In this document: piece after piece, positions 34,870-45,487 of the stretch
Layout: each line of letters begins with the position of its first letter
Position numbering within the stretch: the stretch's first letter is position 1
NCBI GenBank assembly: GCA_963853835.1
Contig: OY970834.1
Span: forward strand, 36,301,257 to 36,365,256
DNA: 64,000 nt
Direction: 5' to 3'
Source of the DNA: Calendula officinalis
Lineage: Eukaryota > Streptophyta > Magnoliopsida > Asterales > Asteraceae
Program-made: the position numbers and the translations under genes
The notes under the pieces: model-generated
Seen by the model: the letters and a program-made list of their open reading frames with translations, nothing else
Told to the model about the DNA's origin: nothing
Databases searched by the model: none

Positions 34870-35946
34870 GTCATAAACAGATGCAATCTTTACTGAAGAA
34901 CTTCAGTAAAGAGATCGTTTACGGATATGACAAACACGATGATTAGAGACATTGTTAATCAAATATTTGAAATTTAAAAGAGATCAATTTGTTTGGGTAT
35001 ATCAAAGATCAGTGAAGTATACCACTTACAAAGATGCAATCTTCTCTGAACGTGTACAGAGAAGAGATCGACGGATATACAAAGATCAATGACATAACAA
35101 TGTGCATCAAAAACGATTTTGAGTGTGTGAGAACTGGAGAAAGTCAGAATTGAATCTGAGCAGTTTTGAGAAGATGAAAAATGATTTCTCCAATGAGCTT
35201 TTAAGAATAAAAATCGTTTGAAAAATAGTAAGAACAATCAATCCAAGATGGTGTTAAAAACAGATGCCATCAATACTGATTAAAATCAGTAAAGAAATCG
35301 ACGAATTTAACAGCAAATTGTGTTGAGTGTTGCAAACAAGTCATTTTAAAAATGAAAAATTTATATGTGCAAAATCAGGGTTTTGAAAAATTTAGCCACA
35401 ACGCAAGAGACGAAAAATTTGTCATAAACAGATACAATCTTTACTAATCGATACTAGTAAAGAGATCGTTTACGAATATGACAAAAATTTGTAGCCTACG
35501 TTGTGAACACATCATTGTGAGCACAAAGTGAGATAAAAAATTTTGGAATGTTGAACATCACAGATTAATAAAGAATTTATGAGATTGTGATGTCAACAAC
35601 TCAATATGAGTAAAAGAAAATGTTTGAAATTGAGTATTGATTTGAAAAATGATAATCGAATTTGAAAGGAGAAAAATTTGATTTACAATTGAAGAATTTT
35701 GACAATGAAGAAACACAAAGATAGCAAAGAGAAATAAGAGAATTTGCAATAAACAGATGCAATCAGTACCAACCTAGACTGGTAAAGAGATCGTTTACGA
35801 ATATTGCAAATATGTAAATATGTAAGAGGTTGAAAAACTGTTTGAGGAAAAAAAAATTATTATCAAGATAGAATAAGAAAATTTGTAATAAACAGATGCA
35901 ATCAGTACAAATTGAGATTTGTAATGAGATCGTTTACGGATATTAC
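34870..35946 (-). repeat. Six copies of a covarying two-stem hairpin motif
   Basis: Copies: 34870-34931, 35017-35080, 35253-35311, 35421-35482, 35746-35807, 35885-35946. On the plus strand each has outer stem, AACAGATGCAATC (or close), inner hairpin, GAGATCGTTTACGRA (or close), closing outer stem. Outer pairs: GTCATA/TATGAC, GTATA/TATAC, TGTTAAA/TTTAACA, TTTGTCATA/TATGACAAA, TTTGCAATA/TATTGCAAA, TTTGTAATA/TATTACAAA. Inner pairs also differ yet pair: CTTTACTGAAG, CTTCTCTG, TACTGATT, CTTTACTA, TACCA, TACAAAT with their complements. The element's RNA is the minus strand; a function is not known to me. Confidence 0.85.
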
Positions 35947-36028
35947 AAAAGTTGATACCCCATATTGATAATTATACAAAAAAATGTGAAAGGAGCATTG
36001 AAACATTATTTAGCGAGAATAAAGGATG

Positions 36029-36139
36029 CCCCCCCTCGACAGTTGTTTTTCAAAAATCATAAGGCAGTTATGCTCCCACTAGACATAAGAATGTCTATTT
36101 TCTCCCCCTTGACAAGTGAATAAAGTAATTCTCCCCCTC
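36029..36139 (-). other. Extra polypurine tracts after pol
   Basis: Three C-rich tracts on the plus strand (36029-36036, 36111-36121, 36129-36139) read AGGGGGAGA-like on the element's sense strand, just 3' of pol. A fourth lies near 34640-34650. Multiple such tracts are described for Sirevirus-type copia elements. Confidence 0.65.
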
Positions 36140-36265
36140 AACCAATGAAGTCATTTGAGAACGGGTTCCAAGCAGAGGTACTTGAAAGCCATTTTATTAT
36201 TTATTAAGAAAAATTAAAAACAAAACAATAAAAAAAATTAAAAAAAATTAAAGCAGTAAAACGGT

Positions 36266-36619
36266 TTAAGTGTTGAGATTTAGCATACCAAACTTAGACA
36301 CAAGAAAGTTAAAACGTTTTTCGTCTAAAGCCTTGGTAAACAAATCAGCTAATTGAAAATCGGTTGAAACGAAGTACAATTCCACATTACCTTGTTCAAC
36401 ATGATCTTTGATAAAGTGATAACAAAGATCAATATGTTTAGTTTTGGAATGTTGAACCGGATTGCATGAAATTGCAATTGCACTTCGTGAATCACAATAT
36501 AAAGGAATACAGGTGTATGAAAACCATAATCTTTCAATTGTGATTGCATCCAAATTACCTGGGATAAGGAGCTTGCAGCAGCAACATATTCTGCCTCTGC
36601 AGTTGAAAGAGAAACACAA
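36266..36619 (-). pseudogene. Copia RNase H C-terminal part
   Basis: Reads IPLYCDSRSAIAISCNPVQH, KHIDLCYHFIKDHV and DLFTKAL, the conserved RNase H end of copia Pol that cleaves RNA in the RNA-DNA hybrid. It lies in a different frame from the reverse-transcriptase ORF. The break is near 36505-36525, where the upstream frame runs off into unrelated residues after DYGFHTPVF. The ORF ends at 36266 with NLNT. Confidence 0.85.
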
Positions 36620-37770
36620 TTTTGCTTCCGAGAAGACCAGCTCACCAATTTATCCCCCAGAAATTGGACACTTCCAGATGTACTCTTTCGATCAAGCATA
36701 CAACCAGCATGATCGGCATCAGAAAAAGCAGAGAAATCAAACGAAGTTTCTTTAGGATACCAAAGACCAAGATCTCGAGTACCCTTCAGATAGCGAAATA
36801 TGCGTTTGACGGCTTGAAGATGTGACTCTTTAGGAGCAGCCTGATACCGAGCACATACGCAAGTAGAAAACATAATATCTGGTCGACTCGAGGTTAGATA
36901 TAACAATGAACCTATCATCCCACGATAATTTGTGGTATCAACAAGTTTACCATCAGGATCAGCATGCAATTTAGAACCAGGTGACATCGGTGTCGAAATC
37001 GGTTTCGAATCATCCATTATATATTTTTTCAGTAAATCAGTGATGTATTTGGATTGATTAATGAAGATCCCGGTAGGTAATTGGCGAACTTGAAGACCGA
37101 GAAAGAAGTTCATCTCCCCCATCATGCTCATTTCAAAACGTTTGACCATAAGATCCGAAAACTTTTTACAATATTTGGGATTCGTAGAACCAAAAATGAT
37201 ATCGTCGACATAAATCTGAATAAGCACAATATCCTCCCCTTGTCTCTTGATGAATAGAGTTGTATCAACTTTTCCTTTTGAGAAACCAGAGTCAACTAAG
37301 AATTTGGAAAGGACATCATACCACGCACGAGGAGCTTGTTTTAACCCATATAATGCTTTGTCGAGAATATACACATGATCAGGAAAACTTGGATCTACGA
37401 AGCCTTCGGGTTGATGAACAAAAACTTCTTCATTGAGAATGCCATTTAAAAATGCAGTTTTTACATCCATTTGATAGATTGTAAAATTCTTATGTGCTGC
37501 ATAAGCCAGAAATATACGAATGGCTTCTATCCGTGCAACCAGAGCAAACGTTTCTTCAAAGTCAATGCCCTCCTGTTGAGCATACCCTTTCGCAACTAAA
37601 CGTGCTTTATTACGAATAACAATCCCATTTTCATCCTTTTTATTCTTGAAAATCCACTTAGTACGGATAACAGATTTCCCGGGTGGTTTTGGAACCAGAC
37701 GCCAAACTTTCAAGCGTTCGAATTGATTTATTTCTTCTTGCATTGCAAGAATCCAGTCTGGGTCTGACAA
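36349..37770 (-). pseudogene. Copia reverse transcriptase and RNase H N-terminal part
   Basis: Reverse transcriptase with KWIFKNKKDENG, ARLVAKGY, QMDVKTAFLNG, ALYGLKQAPRAWY and the catalytic YVDD. RNase H follows with SDADHAG, STSGSVQFLG and STAEAEYVAA. It is frame-shifted from the integrase ORF upstream at about 37800, where GNPEF runs into a stop while the other frame gives LSSDEPKKVSEALSDPDW. It is frame-shifted again near 36515. One residue is unusual: FALVARIEAIRI where most copia have FAPVAR. Confidence 0.92.
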
Positions 37771-37801
37771 AGCTTCACTGACTTTCTTAGGTTCATCAGA
37801 G

Positions 37802-39640
37802 CTAAGAAAATTCAGGATTACCGATTATCTGATGAAGAGGATGATCTTTTGTCCATTTAAGAGAATGCGGAAGTGGTAGTTGGCCCGGATTTATATTTGA
37901 CGTATCAGTGAATTCTGGATGTGGGATAATTGCAGTTTGAGTGTCAGATGTAATCGAAGGTGGATCAACACGTGTAATACTGAATTTAGAGAAATCAATC
38001 ACCAAAGGTTGAGCTTGAGCTTGAGCTAAAGATGAGTCCGATGTATTAGCAGCTTGAGCAAGAGGTGAGTGAGTATCCAGTGATGATTGGTTTTCCAATG
38101 ATTGAGAAGGAGCTGAATCAGTTAAGATTGTATTGTGAGCACTAGAAGTAGGAGATGGTGAATCAGTGGAGCTCGAGGTTTGTGAGTCAGGTACAGTAAT
38201 AGATTGAACATCGGCCACTGATGGAATTTGATCGTCAGTTTTCTCTACTGATGGGTGTCTAATGTTATGATAATCATCATAAAAATGTTCAAATAAAATC
38301 TCAAGATCATTGACCGACGTTGAAGGAGATGGTGAAGGTAACGGAACTTCAATATTCGTTGTCAGTGAATCCAAAGGAAAAGTCTCATCAAAAGAAACAT
38401 TTACACTTTCCCGTATCGTGCGATTTGACCGATTATATACTCGATAAGATGCGGATTCACGTGAGTACCCTACAAACGTCCCTTCATCTACTTTTGCTTC
38501 AAATTTATGCAATTTGTCCTTATCATTAAGAATGAAGCAACGACTCCCAAAAATATGGAAAAATTTAACATTTGGAATTCGGTTACTAATGAGTTCGTAT
38601 GGAGTCTTGTTGTAGGTTTTGTTGATGATCGAATGGTTTTGTGTGAAGCAGGCCGTACTAATAGCTTCAGCCCAAAGAGATAATGGGAGTTTAGAAAATG
38701 AAAGCATGGTACGAGCAGCTTCAACTAAGGTACGATTTCTTCGTTCAACAACCCCATTTTGTTGAGGTGTACGAGCAGTGGAATATTGATGGGTTATACC
38801 AACTGATGTTAGAAAAGAGTCTAAAGTTTGATTTTTAAATTCAGTCCCATTGTCAGTGCGAATGGTGTGAACTTCTAAATCCAAATTTGTTTGAGTTTTC
38901 TTGATGAAGGCGATAATGATATCGGCTGCTTCATCTTTGGTACGCAAGAAATGAACCCATGTGTAGCAAGAATAATCATCAACAATAACCAAGACATAAC
39001 GTTTACCACCTAGAGATTGAACGCTCATGGGACCACATAAGTCCATATGAAGTAATTCAAGCGGTTTTGAAGTACTCTGAACTGGTTTAGACTTATGAGA
39101 CTTTTTAGTCGTTTTGCCCATTTCGCAAGATGAACAAAGATGATCTTTAGCAAACGAAACATCTGGAAGACCAGATACATGGCCACCTTTGACTAATTTG
39201 TTTATCGATTTGAAATTCAGGTGTGATAGACGGCGATGCCATAGCCTTGACTCATTTGATGTTGCAGTGGAAAGTAGACACGCTTCCTCCAGTGGAACCA
39301 CATCATTTAAATTTATAGTAAACAGATTTGTGTCACGGGAGCCAGTAAGAAGTTCTTTCCCCGCATAAGTGCGAACTGCACATATCTTTGTGCGAAAATT
39401 AACTTCCAATGTTTTATCACAGAACTGACCAATACTGAAAAGATTGTGCGCAAGATCTTCAACATAAGCCACATTTCGAATGACTAAATGGTGACGGATG
39501 ATATCGCCAATACCCATGATGGCAGCAAGATGATCATTTCCAAACCGAACAGTTCCCAAATATTTGTCTCTATAATTCATTAATAAGTTCTTGTTTCCGG
39601 TCATGTGTCGTGTACAGCCAGAATCAAGATACCATACATT
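37802..39640 (-). pseudogene. Copia protease and integrase
   Basis: The frame opens right after a TAG (39641-39643) with NVWYLDSGCTRHMTGN, the aspartic-protease active site DSG. Then come the GAG-pre-integrase zinc module (LWHRRLSHLN, CSSCEMGKTTKKSH) and the integrase core with DLCGPM, TDNGTEF and PQQNGVVERRNRTL (the D-D-E triad). A Ser/Thr/Pro-rich linker leads to the stop at 37802. With the TAG upstream and the frameshift downstream it cannot be made as one Gag-Pol polyprotein by simple translation. Confidence 0.92.
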
Positions 39641-39739
39641 CTACATAAAACAATTAACACAAAAAGGTACCCAATCAGATATGGGTCCTCAACGATTAGT
39701 AAACAATGTTTTATGAAGAATGATAGAAACATTATGAAT

Positions 39740-40306
39740 TTAGAGAGTTTGAGAACTGCAAGGAGGCAGGTCTATTTTTGGTACTTTTATGATCCATTGG
39801 AAGGATTGTGCAGGGGAATGTAGAATCCAGTTTGATTTTTCATTTTGAATCCATTTGTATTTAACAAACTTGGATCGTTTTTGATTTTGTTTGTGAGAAG
39901 TAGGTGAGACACCAGAGTGTGTAGATTTGGATGGTGAAACAACCCGATAAACAAGGTTTGACGATTTGGGTGCTGAAACTACACGATAAACTAATTTTGG
40001 AGTTTTTGGAGAAAAACGTGTAGTTAGAGATGTTTTAGATCCAGAGAGCATTGTTTTGCAAGGTTCTGGGTAACAATTTGTACTTGAATGAATGATGGAA
40101 CCATTTTTATGAAGTACATCATGTCGAGAACCACATGGAGCATCTTTTCTTACAAAATATCGTGTATCATATTGAGAAATTGGTTTATTAGTTTTTCGAT
40201 CAAAATAAACCTTTGTACCATTTTTATCTGTTTTAACAATCAAATTTACACCATTAACAGATCTGATTAACAGGACGATAAATTGCAGAATCATACACAA
40301 TGCCAT
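39740..40306 (-). pseudogene. Copia linker region between coiled coil and protease
   Basis: A frame of about 180 codons with VNGVNLIVKTDKNGTKVYFD and two LVYRVVS repeats, ending in PPCSSQTL. It overlaps the coiled-coil ORF in another frame (junction near 40265: RPVNQ on one side, SVNGVNL on the other), so a one-base shift separates them. No known fold is recognised. It corresponds to the Gag/protease linker of large copia elements. Confidence 0.7.
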
Positions 40307-41957
40307 AACGTGTAGCAGGAGAAATAAAGTTTGTTGAGTTATTACATTTATTGAAATTAGAAAAAGAAGAAGCTAAAAACGAAGGAGATCTAGACTTCTT
40401 AAGTTCTTTTGACTTAAGCATACTAGACTTAGACGAATTAGACTTCTTAGACAGATCAACTTCTTTCACCCCGCCTTGCTTTGGTCTCCTATGCTTGGAA
40501 TTTAAAATTCTATCTGAAAAATTTAAAACCGGAGAATTAGAATTTTGTTTTAAACGAGTTGGAATTTTAAGAGTTGAGAAATTATCAGTGTTAAACATTG
40601 GCTTTGGAGAAGCACTTTGACCAGAAACAGATGTTTTAAGCACGTTAGATATATGATTTTCTAACTCATGAATTTTGTTTTGTAAACCGGATATTTCTTT
40701 GTCAAATGCCTTATGTGTGTTATCTATTTCATTTTCCAATTGACAGATTTTCTTTTCTAGAATTAGAGATGGTATGTAAACCTTTGGTGTGACTTTTTGT
40801 TGAAGAACATCATCGCCTTTAATCTCAAATTCTTCAGGTGTAATAATTGGAAAATAATCATCATTTTCAAAATTTGCCTTTTTAGTTTCATATATTTTAT
40901 TTAACTCAGTGTAATTGAAACTAATTTGCACATTCTCCTTTTTAGCTCTGTTAAACGTCTCAATTTCTTCCTCTTCGTTTGTCATTTTGATAAAGCTTGG
41001 CTTTATATCTCTGTATCGGGGATCATATAATGTTGGAACCATTTTACACGCCTTTTTAAGATATTCTGGATTATCAGCGCCTAGCCCTTCTCTCGAATTG
41101 AAATATTTAAAATCTTTGGGCTTGTTTAAATGAATGGTTTGATCAGTATGTCCTCGTTTTACAATTAATTCTTCAAGATTTTTTATATGTGAATTCAATT
41201 TATGAGTCTCATTTTTAAAAGTCTGAATCATGTATTGTTTATTTCTCGTTTCTTTTAATGCAAGAATTTTTTGATCATGTAATTCCTCTGTTAACTCTTT
41301 AATTTGAGAGTTTAGAGAGTTAAATTGTTTTTCAATTTCTTCAAAATCTTTTTCTTTACGTGCAATACTGTTTTTGTTAATTTGATAATCACCCCGAACT
41401 TTAGAGTAAAGTTTGTAATTATGATCATATTTATCTTTAAACTCTGATACTTGCTGTTGTAACCTTAGTTTTTCTTGTGTGAAAACTGTTTGTTGTTGTT
41501 TTAGATTTTGTACATTTTGTTTTTCCAAATCAGTTAAGCGATCTTGAAGTTGAGTATTTAAATTTTGTGCATTCAAAAGGTTTTGTTTTAAAGAATCAAC
41601 TTCAGATGTCTGATTTTGAACAAAACAAGTATCAGAATTATTGGAATAATTTTCATTAGAGGGAAGAGAATTGTGTACCTTGCCATCCTCGCCATCGGTT
41701 TCATTAAGTCGGTCAGCGACTTCATCATTTTCTCTTGCCATAAAGCACAGGTTGGCAGCATGGTCTTCATCTTCTGGATCCGACTCCTCCATCCATTGAA
41801 GGTCTTCTGCTAACAACACTTTTCCTGCTTCGATTTGTTTGGCCATCAGCATCTTCCTTTTAAAGAACTCAGAATCACGGACTTTAGGTTTCTTGCAATC
41901 ACGTGAGTAGTGTCCAGCAATTCCACAATTGTAACATTTTTCTGTGGATCCAATGGG
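40254..41957 (-). pseudogene. Copia zinc knuckle and coiled-coil Gag extension
   Basis: In this frame the nucleocapsid zinc knuckle is intact (CYNCGIAGHYSRDC, about 41955-41910), followed by KPKVRDSEFFKRKMLMAKQ. It continues into a long coiled-coil part with heptad-like leucines (SLKQNLLNAQNLNTQLQDRL, LNSQIKELTEELHDQ, HELENHIS). The knuckle would bind genomic RNA and the coils would multimerise Gag. A one-base shift at about 41955 separates it from the gag ORF, so capsid and knuckle are not continuous. Confidence 0.85.
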
Positions 41958-42955
41958 ATGAGCTTTGGCTTTTCAGTTGGCTGTGTTGTAGATGAAGTAG
42001 GTGGAGCAGATTTAAAGTTGGATGAGTATCTTTGGTTGTTGTTTGTTGATTTGGAGTAGTACTTCTTCTGATAGTTTGAGATTAGGGACATTGCCTGAAG
42101 TACATCCTCAAGATCTTTTTCCATATCATCAGGTGGTGAGAATGCAGACGGTTCTACATTTTCTGACAGTTTAGAATATGTTGGATACTGATGATGTTGC
42201 TTGGTGAGAAATGAAAGAGTATCTGCAGTCTCTTGGCGGTTTTGAGCTGTCTCTTGACGACTTTTGGTTAAGTTTTTTACCATTGGCTCATTTTGGTGCA
42301 AATATTCAAACAGTTCATGAATGTCAATCAGACTGAGATCCTTATGTTGCATGGCACTATTCCCAAACATTTCCCACTCAGGAAGAAGACAATTGATAAA
42401 TTTGATATTCACCTCCAAATTCTCTTTTCGCAAGTAGTTTTTGCGAAGATCATTCAACAATGTACAATACCGATGATAAGTGCTCTCCAGGTCTTCTCCG
42501 ATTGTGGCTTTAAATGTCTGATAATTGTTCAAAGCAGAAACCATTTTAGCTTTGTTTCCCAAAACTGTGCCCTCCATTTGCTTTCTGATTTCATCCCATA
42601 GCTCTTTACCCGTTTCAAGGCTATCCAAACTGTTGTAGATTTCATTTGGCAGTCCTTGAAGCATAAATGAATATGCTTGAAGATCGGCTTTGGCACGTCG
42701 TTTTTGTTGAGTATTATAATCTTCGGGAGGAATTAGACGTTTACCACCAATAAGTGGAGGAGTAGCAGTTGCATCAACAATGATGTCATCATAAAATATC
42801 GCTTCCCCATGAGTGAGTGACTCAATAATTTCTTTGTGTAGCTCCTGATTCTTAATAAAGTGGAGAAATCGTTTCTTCCACTGAGCATATTCTCCTCTAT
42901 ACAAAACCGGTGGTGTTATATCAGTTCCGATTGTGAGTGCATCTTTAGAAGACAT
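41846..42955 (-). pseudogene. Copia Gag capsid region
   Basis: Starts MSSKDALTIGTDITPPVLYR (ATG at 42955) and carries the copia Gag/UBN2 pattern: YAQWKKRFLHFIK, AYSFMLQGLPNEIYNSLDS, GKELWDEIRKQMEGT and LESTYHRYCTLLNDL. After LIPLDPQ it leaves the frame of the zinc knuckle and reads unrelated residues to its stop at 41846. The intact product would form the particle shell. Confidence 0.9.
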
Positions 42956-42999
42956 TTTGAAAATGATTTTTAAGGAAAATTGGAATTAAAAAAATTTGG

Positions 43000-43410
43000 A
43001 TTTGGTCCGAAGATTGTGTTCGGGCCGAAGACTATGTTCGGGCCGAAGAGTATGTTTGAGCCGAAGATTGTTTGGGCTGAAGTTTTGAAGCCGAAGTTTG
43101 AAGCCGAACAAGTGATTTGTTCGAGAACAGTGATTTGTTCGGGCCGAACTATTAATGAGCCGAACTTGAACTTGATTACTTGTTCGGGCCGAAGAGTAGT
43201 TCGGGCCGAAGTTTACTATCGACCGAGGATTAGTTCGGGCCGAAAACAGTGTTTTGTTCGGGCCGAAGATTAATTTGGGCCGAACAATAAAACCGAACTA
43301 GAGTTTGAACAGTTGAGCTGAACAGTGTAATGTTCGGGCCGAACACTTTGTAGCCGACCACTGAGCCGATAACAGTGTGAAGTTCGGGCCGAACTTGTTC
43401 TTGACTGGTT
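43000..43410 (-). repeat. GGGCCGAA repeats in the copia leader
   Basis: About ten copies of GGGCCGAA (mostly within TTCGGGCCGAA) and several variants (TGAGCCGAA, AAGCCGAA) are spaced irregularly between the primer site and gag. TTCGGGCCGAA is a near-palindrome: TTCGG pairs with CCGAA around one central base. This could form short hairpins or dimer contacts in the genomic RNA leader; that role is inference. Confidence 0.85.
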
Positions 43411-43823
43411 CGTGTTCGCAACTTCAAAAACTCACCATTTTGATCCAATCTCGCTCAATACTTGACCAATTTCACTGATTCCAATCCCTAAATGCTCGAA
43501 AATGATTTCCTAACACTTTGATCCGATAATATCCTTCAATCCATAACAACACACCTCGAATTCTTCGATTTTCAGAGACTTTTTGACTTTTTCAACTTTT
43601 GCACAAAAATCACTGAATCATGATCATTTGTTGATGGAATTGATCGAAATTTGATTCTATTGTTATTAGAATCAATGGAGAAACACGAATCTTCACTCAA
43701 TTCATCAATTTAAACAGAAAATTTACAACATTAATTTTCAAGTGACGAACAAACTTTTTCTTCAAAAATTCTCAGATCTGAACGAATTTAGCTCGAATTT
43801 GGATCTACTCTGAAAGAGTTTTT

Positions 43824-43835
43824 GCTCTGATACCA
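43824..43835 (-). other. Primer-binding site (initiator tRNA-Met)
   Basis: Minus-strand TGGTATCAGAGC lies two bases after the 5' LTR. It is complementary to the 3' end of plant initiator methionine tRNA, the usual primer for copia elements. Confidence 0.92.
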
Positions 43836-43837
43836 AT

Positions 43838-44140
43838 TGAGAGATCTAATGTGATTGAATTCAAGCTAATTCATGGTGATTTGATCAATGTTTGAAGATT
43901 CAAGTGTGTGTTTTTAGTGTGTGTATTGAGAGAGAAGAAGATGGAGGGAAGAGCTTTCAAAGTGTTAATTCATTCAAATGTGAGGAAAGCTTACACATTA
44001 AGTCTACATGAAAGGTATTTATACCTCCCTTCTAAACATGCTTAATTAAGCACTAACCAAGGCTAAGACTAGACTAACACTATTACAATATTACACATCT
44101 AGTCCCCTAACTATTGAATACAATTAAAATGACCCTAACA
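43838..44140 (-). repeat. 5' LTR of the copia element
   Basis: 303 bp, matching the LTR at 33410-33712 with no difference seen by eye, implying recent insertion or gene conversion. The GCCAC duplication follows at 44141-44145. Confidence 0.95.
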
Positions 44141-44161
44141 GCCACACATCACTAAATATTA

Positions 44162-44628
44162 GAGCATCTCCAATGCAACACTTTTTACTTATTGTATAGA
44201 TCATTTAAATATCATTTAAATGTATGTGACCTTCTAGCAAAAAAAACTTTTGAATCTTTAACTCTTTCTCAAGACACAAAAAAGATTTTATCTAAATTTA
44301 TATGCATTGGAGTAAAAGATTTTTTGAGAACTTATTTAATACTCCCTCCGTCCCTTAATAAAGTTCTCATTTCTCTTGGGCATATGTTTTTAGGAGATTG
44401 TTAGTGGTGGGTCCTTGGTAATAAATTTGATTAAAATATAGGGTTTTTTTGGAGAGAGAGAAAGTGTTTTTAGGAGATAGTTAGTGGTGAGGTATATAAT
44501 AATAATACTATTTTATTGAGTGGGTCTCTCCAATTGGAGAAATGAGAACTTTATTTTAAGACAAACATGTTAGGAGAAATGAGAACTTTATTAAGGGACG
44601 GAGGGAGTAATATTAAGTGGAGATGACC
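44162..44628. mobile_element. Tourist-like MITE with a Stowaway inside
   Basis: Begins GAGCATCTCCAATG after TTA (44159-44161) and ends GTGGAGATGACC before TTA (44629-44631). The termini and 3-bp TTA duplication are those of PIF/Harbinger-type Tourist MITEs. The right terminus is slightly decayed. Confidence 0.7.
44342..44607. mobile_element. Stowaway MITE
   Basis: Perfect termini CTCCCTCCGTCCCTTAATAA and its inverted complement, with TA on both sides (44340-44341 and 44608-44609). 266 bp, nested in the Tourist-like element. Confidence 0.92.
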
Positions 44629-44901
44629 TTAAACTCATTCCTATTTCACTTCTCGATCTTATCATTAAACTGAAAAATTTATTAACTAACTGAAGTTGAC
44701 AGATTCATGCCAATAGAGCCAATTTAATCGGCTCTATTGGCACAGGGGTCAAAGCAATATTACTCCATCCTCAAATTATAAGATTTGAATTTGTTGTTTG
44801 TTTTAATTGCATTATTAATTAAACATTGCATCTTATTGGTAAATTCTAACAAGAACTGTTAAATGGATAAAGACATAAAGTCCATTTTCATCTAAAAAAT
44901 A

Positions 44902-45487
44902 TTCCCTCCGTCCCACAAAAAATTTCTTATTTCACTTTAAATTATTGTCCCCCAAAAAAAAACTTCTTATTTCTCAGAGCACAAGGTGTGGAATGGTAGT
45001 TATAGGCATGTTATAGCACTTTTGGCCTTATAACTTGGCTATAACTTGGAGAGGTTAAAGTGGCTCCCTGGTGTTATAGGTAAAGTGATGTTATAGAGGT
45101 CCCACTAAAAGAGTTAAATTCAAAAAAATAGTCGTTGCCCCTCCCCTTCTAAACTTTGGTTGTCCGCCAAACCCACAACGAAATCATTATAACGAACAAA
45201 TAACGAAATCGTGGGTGTGGCTTTTTCACTTTAGCGGGGTTATTGGGGGTGTTTGGCGGGCATATAGCGCCCCACACCCGGAGCTCTCATATTTGATGGG
45301 CTCTTCACAATAAAAAAAAAAGTTATTATTACTAAAGACTCCATCACTAATATCCACTAATTAACTTTCTCTCTCCAACTCAATCTTATATTTTAATCAA
45401 AAATATTATCAATGACCCCACCACTAACTATCACCTAAAAACTTGTTCAAAAGGCGAATGGAAAGTTTTTTGTGGGACGGATGAAGT
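44902..45487. mobile_element. Stowaway MITE interrupted by another MITE
   Basis: The left end TTCCCTCCGTCCCACAAAA matches the complement of the right end TTTTTTGTGGGACGGATGAA. The internal strings (ACTTCTTATTTC; AGTTATTATTACTAAAGAC) resemble the other Stowaway copies. The insertion 44977-45286 accounts for the extra length. The right boundary is uncertain by a base or two. Confidence 0.7.
44977..45286. mobile_element. 310-bp MITE nested in Stowaway
   Basis: It starts GAGCACAAGGTGTGG and ends CCCACACCCGGAGCTC; the ends are imperfect inverted repeats. The trinucleotide TCA flanks both sides (44974-44976 and 45287-45289), consistent with a 3-bp Harbinger-type duplication. Confidence 0.6.

Larger units (their letters stand above)
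33410..44140 (-). mobile_element. Complete Ty1/copia retrotransposon, recently inserted but frame-broken
   Basis: The 303-bp LTRs at both ends start TG and end CA, and I see no difference between them. A perfect 5-bp target duplication, GCCAC, flanks the element (33405-33409 and 44141-44145). Order on the minus strand: 5' LTR, initiator-Met primer site, leader with GGGCCGAA repeats, gag, zinc knuckle, long coiled-coil part, protease, integrase, reverse transcriptase, RNase H, 2.5-kb 3' non-coding region with six structured repeats and several purine tracts, main polypurine tract, 3' LTR. Integrase before RT defines copia. The coiled-coil Gag extension and multiple polypurine tracts recall Sireviruses, but lineage is inference. 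At least four frameshifts separate its ORFs. Confidence 0.95.

Noticed and set aside
34870..35946. Hammerhead or other self-cleaving ribozyme in the copia hairpin motifs
   Set aside because: The conserved segments lack the hammerhead core (CUGAUGA and GAAA) on either strand, and the copies do not fit a known ribozyme layout I could recognise.
34870..35946. CRISPR-like array
   Set aside because: Copies are irregularly spaced, differ in their stems and lie inside a plant retrotransposon.
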